Below are positions 63,280 to 64,000 of a stretch of DNA of 64,000 nt, piece after piece. The notes beneath the pieces are model-generated. The model was not told where the DNA came from and did not search any database. It was given only the letters and a program-made list of their open reading frames with translations. The number at the start of each line of letters is the position of its first letter. Position 1 is the stretch's first letter. This DNA comes from Paenibacillus dendritiformis (GTDB taxonomy: Bacteria > Bacillota > Bacilli > Paenibacillales > Paenibacillaceae): contig NZ_OX216966.1 in assembly GCF_945605565.1 (NCBI RefSeq), positions 372,001-436,000 of the forward strand, given 5' to 3'. The position numbers and the translations under genes are program-made.

Positions 63280-64000
63280 TCACTTCGTACCGCCTCGTAT
63301 CTGGCGGACAAGCCGGTTCACCGTCTCGTCCGGAACGTCGCCCTTCCCGTATCGGGCTTCGGTGTAGGCATCGCCCAGCTCGCTCTCGACGGAACCGGTG
63401 TAGGCGTCAACCAACTCGATCTCAACGGCTCCTCTGTACCCGTCGCCCAGTTCGCTCTCGCCGCCTTGACCGCCCCTCGCTCCCCGCTCCTCCCATTGCC
63501 GAAGATGCTCCATCGTCTCCTTCGGCGTGCGGCCCGGGTCAGGCTTATACCCTTGCCCGATTGCCTGGCGTAGCCGCTCCCGGTACAGGAAGCGGACACG
63601 CTCGCGATTCGTCTTCAGGTCGTCATAGCGCTCCCGGCGCCAGCGGCGCGTGGTCTGCGCCCACGGCTTCATGACGCGGCGGCGAAGCTTCTCCCATTCG
63701 AACGTGGAGGATTGTTCGTCGACATAGTCGGCCGGCTCCGGCTCTGCTTCCCGCTTGCGCAAAAATCGCAGCAGCGCATCCCAGGCCTGCGGGAACAGCT
63801 TCTTCATCAGGAAGCGCAGCAGGAACCACGTTCCGACCATCGCACCGACAGCCAAAGCGACCCAGAAGACGACGGTAATGACACGCTCCAGCAGCTTCCA
63901 GAACAAACTCGGCTCGGCGTTCGCATCGGCCCCGAATAGAGGCATCTGCGGTGCGGCCTGCGGCGGCGGTGGCTCGTCCATGACGACCTGCTCGCTCCCT
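63280..64000 (-). CDS. Probable DUF4129-type membrane protein, C-terminal part (partial)
   Basis: The frame is open to the window edge, so the 240 residues seen are the end of a longer protein. One membrane helix (FWKLLERVITVVFWVALAVGAMVGTWFLLRFLM) is followed by a long basic cytoplasmic part. RVRFLYRERLRQAIGQGYKPDPGRTPKETMEHLRQW is the DUF4129 pattern (Y-R-x-x-L, then a R-x-x-x-T-P-x-E motif), often found at the C-terminus of transglutaminase-like membrane proteins. Near the end come two imperfect copies of ELxDAYTGSVESELGDAYT. Assignment rests on this short motif. Confidence 0.65.
   Translation of the reverse strand, partial: GSEQVVMDEPPPPQAAPQMPLFGADANAEPSLFWKLLERVITVVFWVALAVGAMVGTWFLLRFLMKKLFPQAWDALLRFLRKREAEPEPADYVDEQSSTFEWEKLRRRVMKPWAQTTRRWRRERYDDLKTNRERVRFLYRERLRQAIGQGYKPDPGRTPKETMEHLRQWEERGARGGQGGESELGDGYRGAVEIELVDAYTGSVESELGDAYTEARYGKGDVPDETVNRLVRQIRGGTK

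Overview
The window looks like a chromosomal stretch from a GC-rich, aerobic to facultative, spore-former-type Firmicute, most likely Paenibacillus or a close relative. The grounds are the Shine-Dalgarno-led genes, the lipoprotein-rich sugar-binding proteins, the glpFKD and cydABCD(bd oxidase) layouts, the BmrC/BmrD-type exporter pairs and the UgtP-like glycolipid synthase. This genus call is inference from gene content; no rRNA, tRNA or phage gene is visible. Only one clear mobile element (an IS4-family copy) is present.

Layout. 1-3740: the N-terminus of a LacI-type regulator and a GH2 beta-galactosidase, with a shared TTTASTAAA motif at both promoters. 3839-6874: TauE/SafE permease with its DUF1634 partner, an AAC(3)-like acetyltransferase and an esterase. 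7117-8785: an IS4-family element sitting in the loop of the terminator of the next operon. 8805-12966: marR plus a heterodimeric ABC exporter under a near-perfect promoter. 13015-18720: a frameshifted lipoprotein-like gene, AI-2E family permease, DUF1836 protein, GDSL hydrolase and a nuclease-fused XPD-like helicase. 18922-20278: metallo-hydrolase and TetR regulator with a classic double operator. 20385-21302: gene-free repeat region. 21303-25712: glpF-glpK-glpD with terminators in two leaders. 25886-28275: divergent MocR-type regulator and EamA transporter. 28386-36023: a membrane-tethered, catalytically degenerate kinase/receiver/LuxR fusion, divergent from two tandem copies of a pair of solute-binding-protein genes that have no permeases. 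36053-40475: a small lipoprotein and a second heterodimeric ABC exporter. 40923-44387: amidase, Bcr/CflA efflux pump, GNAT acetyltransferase. 44394-45228: second gene-free repeat region. 45271-51463: cydABDC-type operon with Rex and FNR boxes. 51705-59838: small membrane protein, then a sugar-uptake operon (binding protein, two permeases, two Gfo/Idh/MocA oxidoreductases, a secreted TIM-barrel-like protein) with an AraC regulator. 60002-62752: acyltransferase and UgtP-like glycosyltransferase. 62766-63265: third gene-free repeat region. 63280-64000: the C-terminal part of a probable DUF4129-type membrane protein.

The two most unusual things are (1) a family of about 175-bp intergenic elements, present three times (one inverted), each carrying four imperfect 14-bp palindromes at nearly invariant 50/61/51-bp spacing, that is 5, 6 and 5 helical turns, each placed beside a terminator and a minisatellite-like tract; and (2) the pseudo-two-component membrane regulator next to the duplicated orphan binding-protein pairs, which looks like a sensing system rather than an uptake system. 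Both are read directly from the sequence; their functions are inference.
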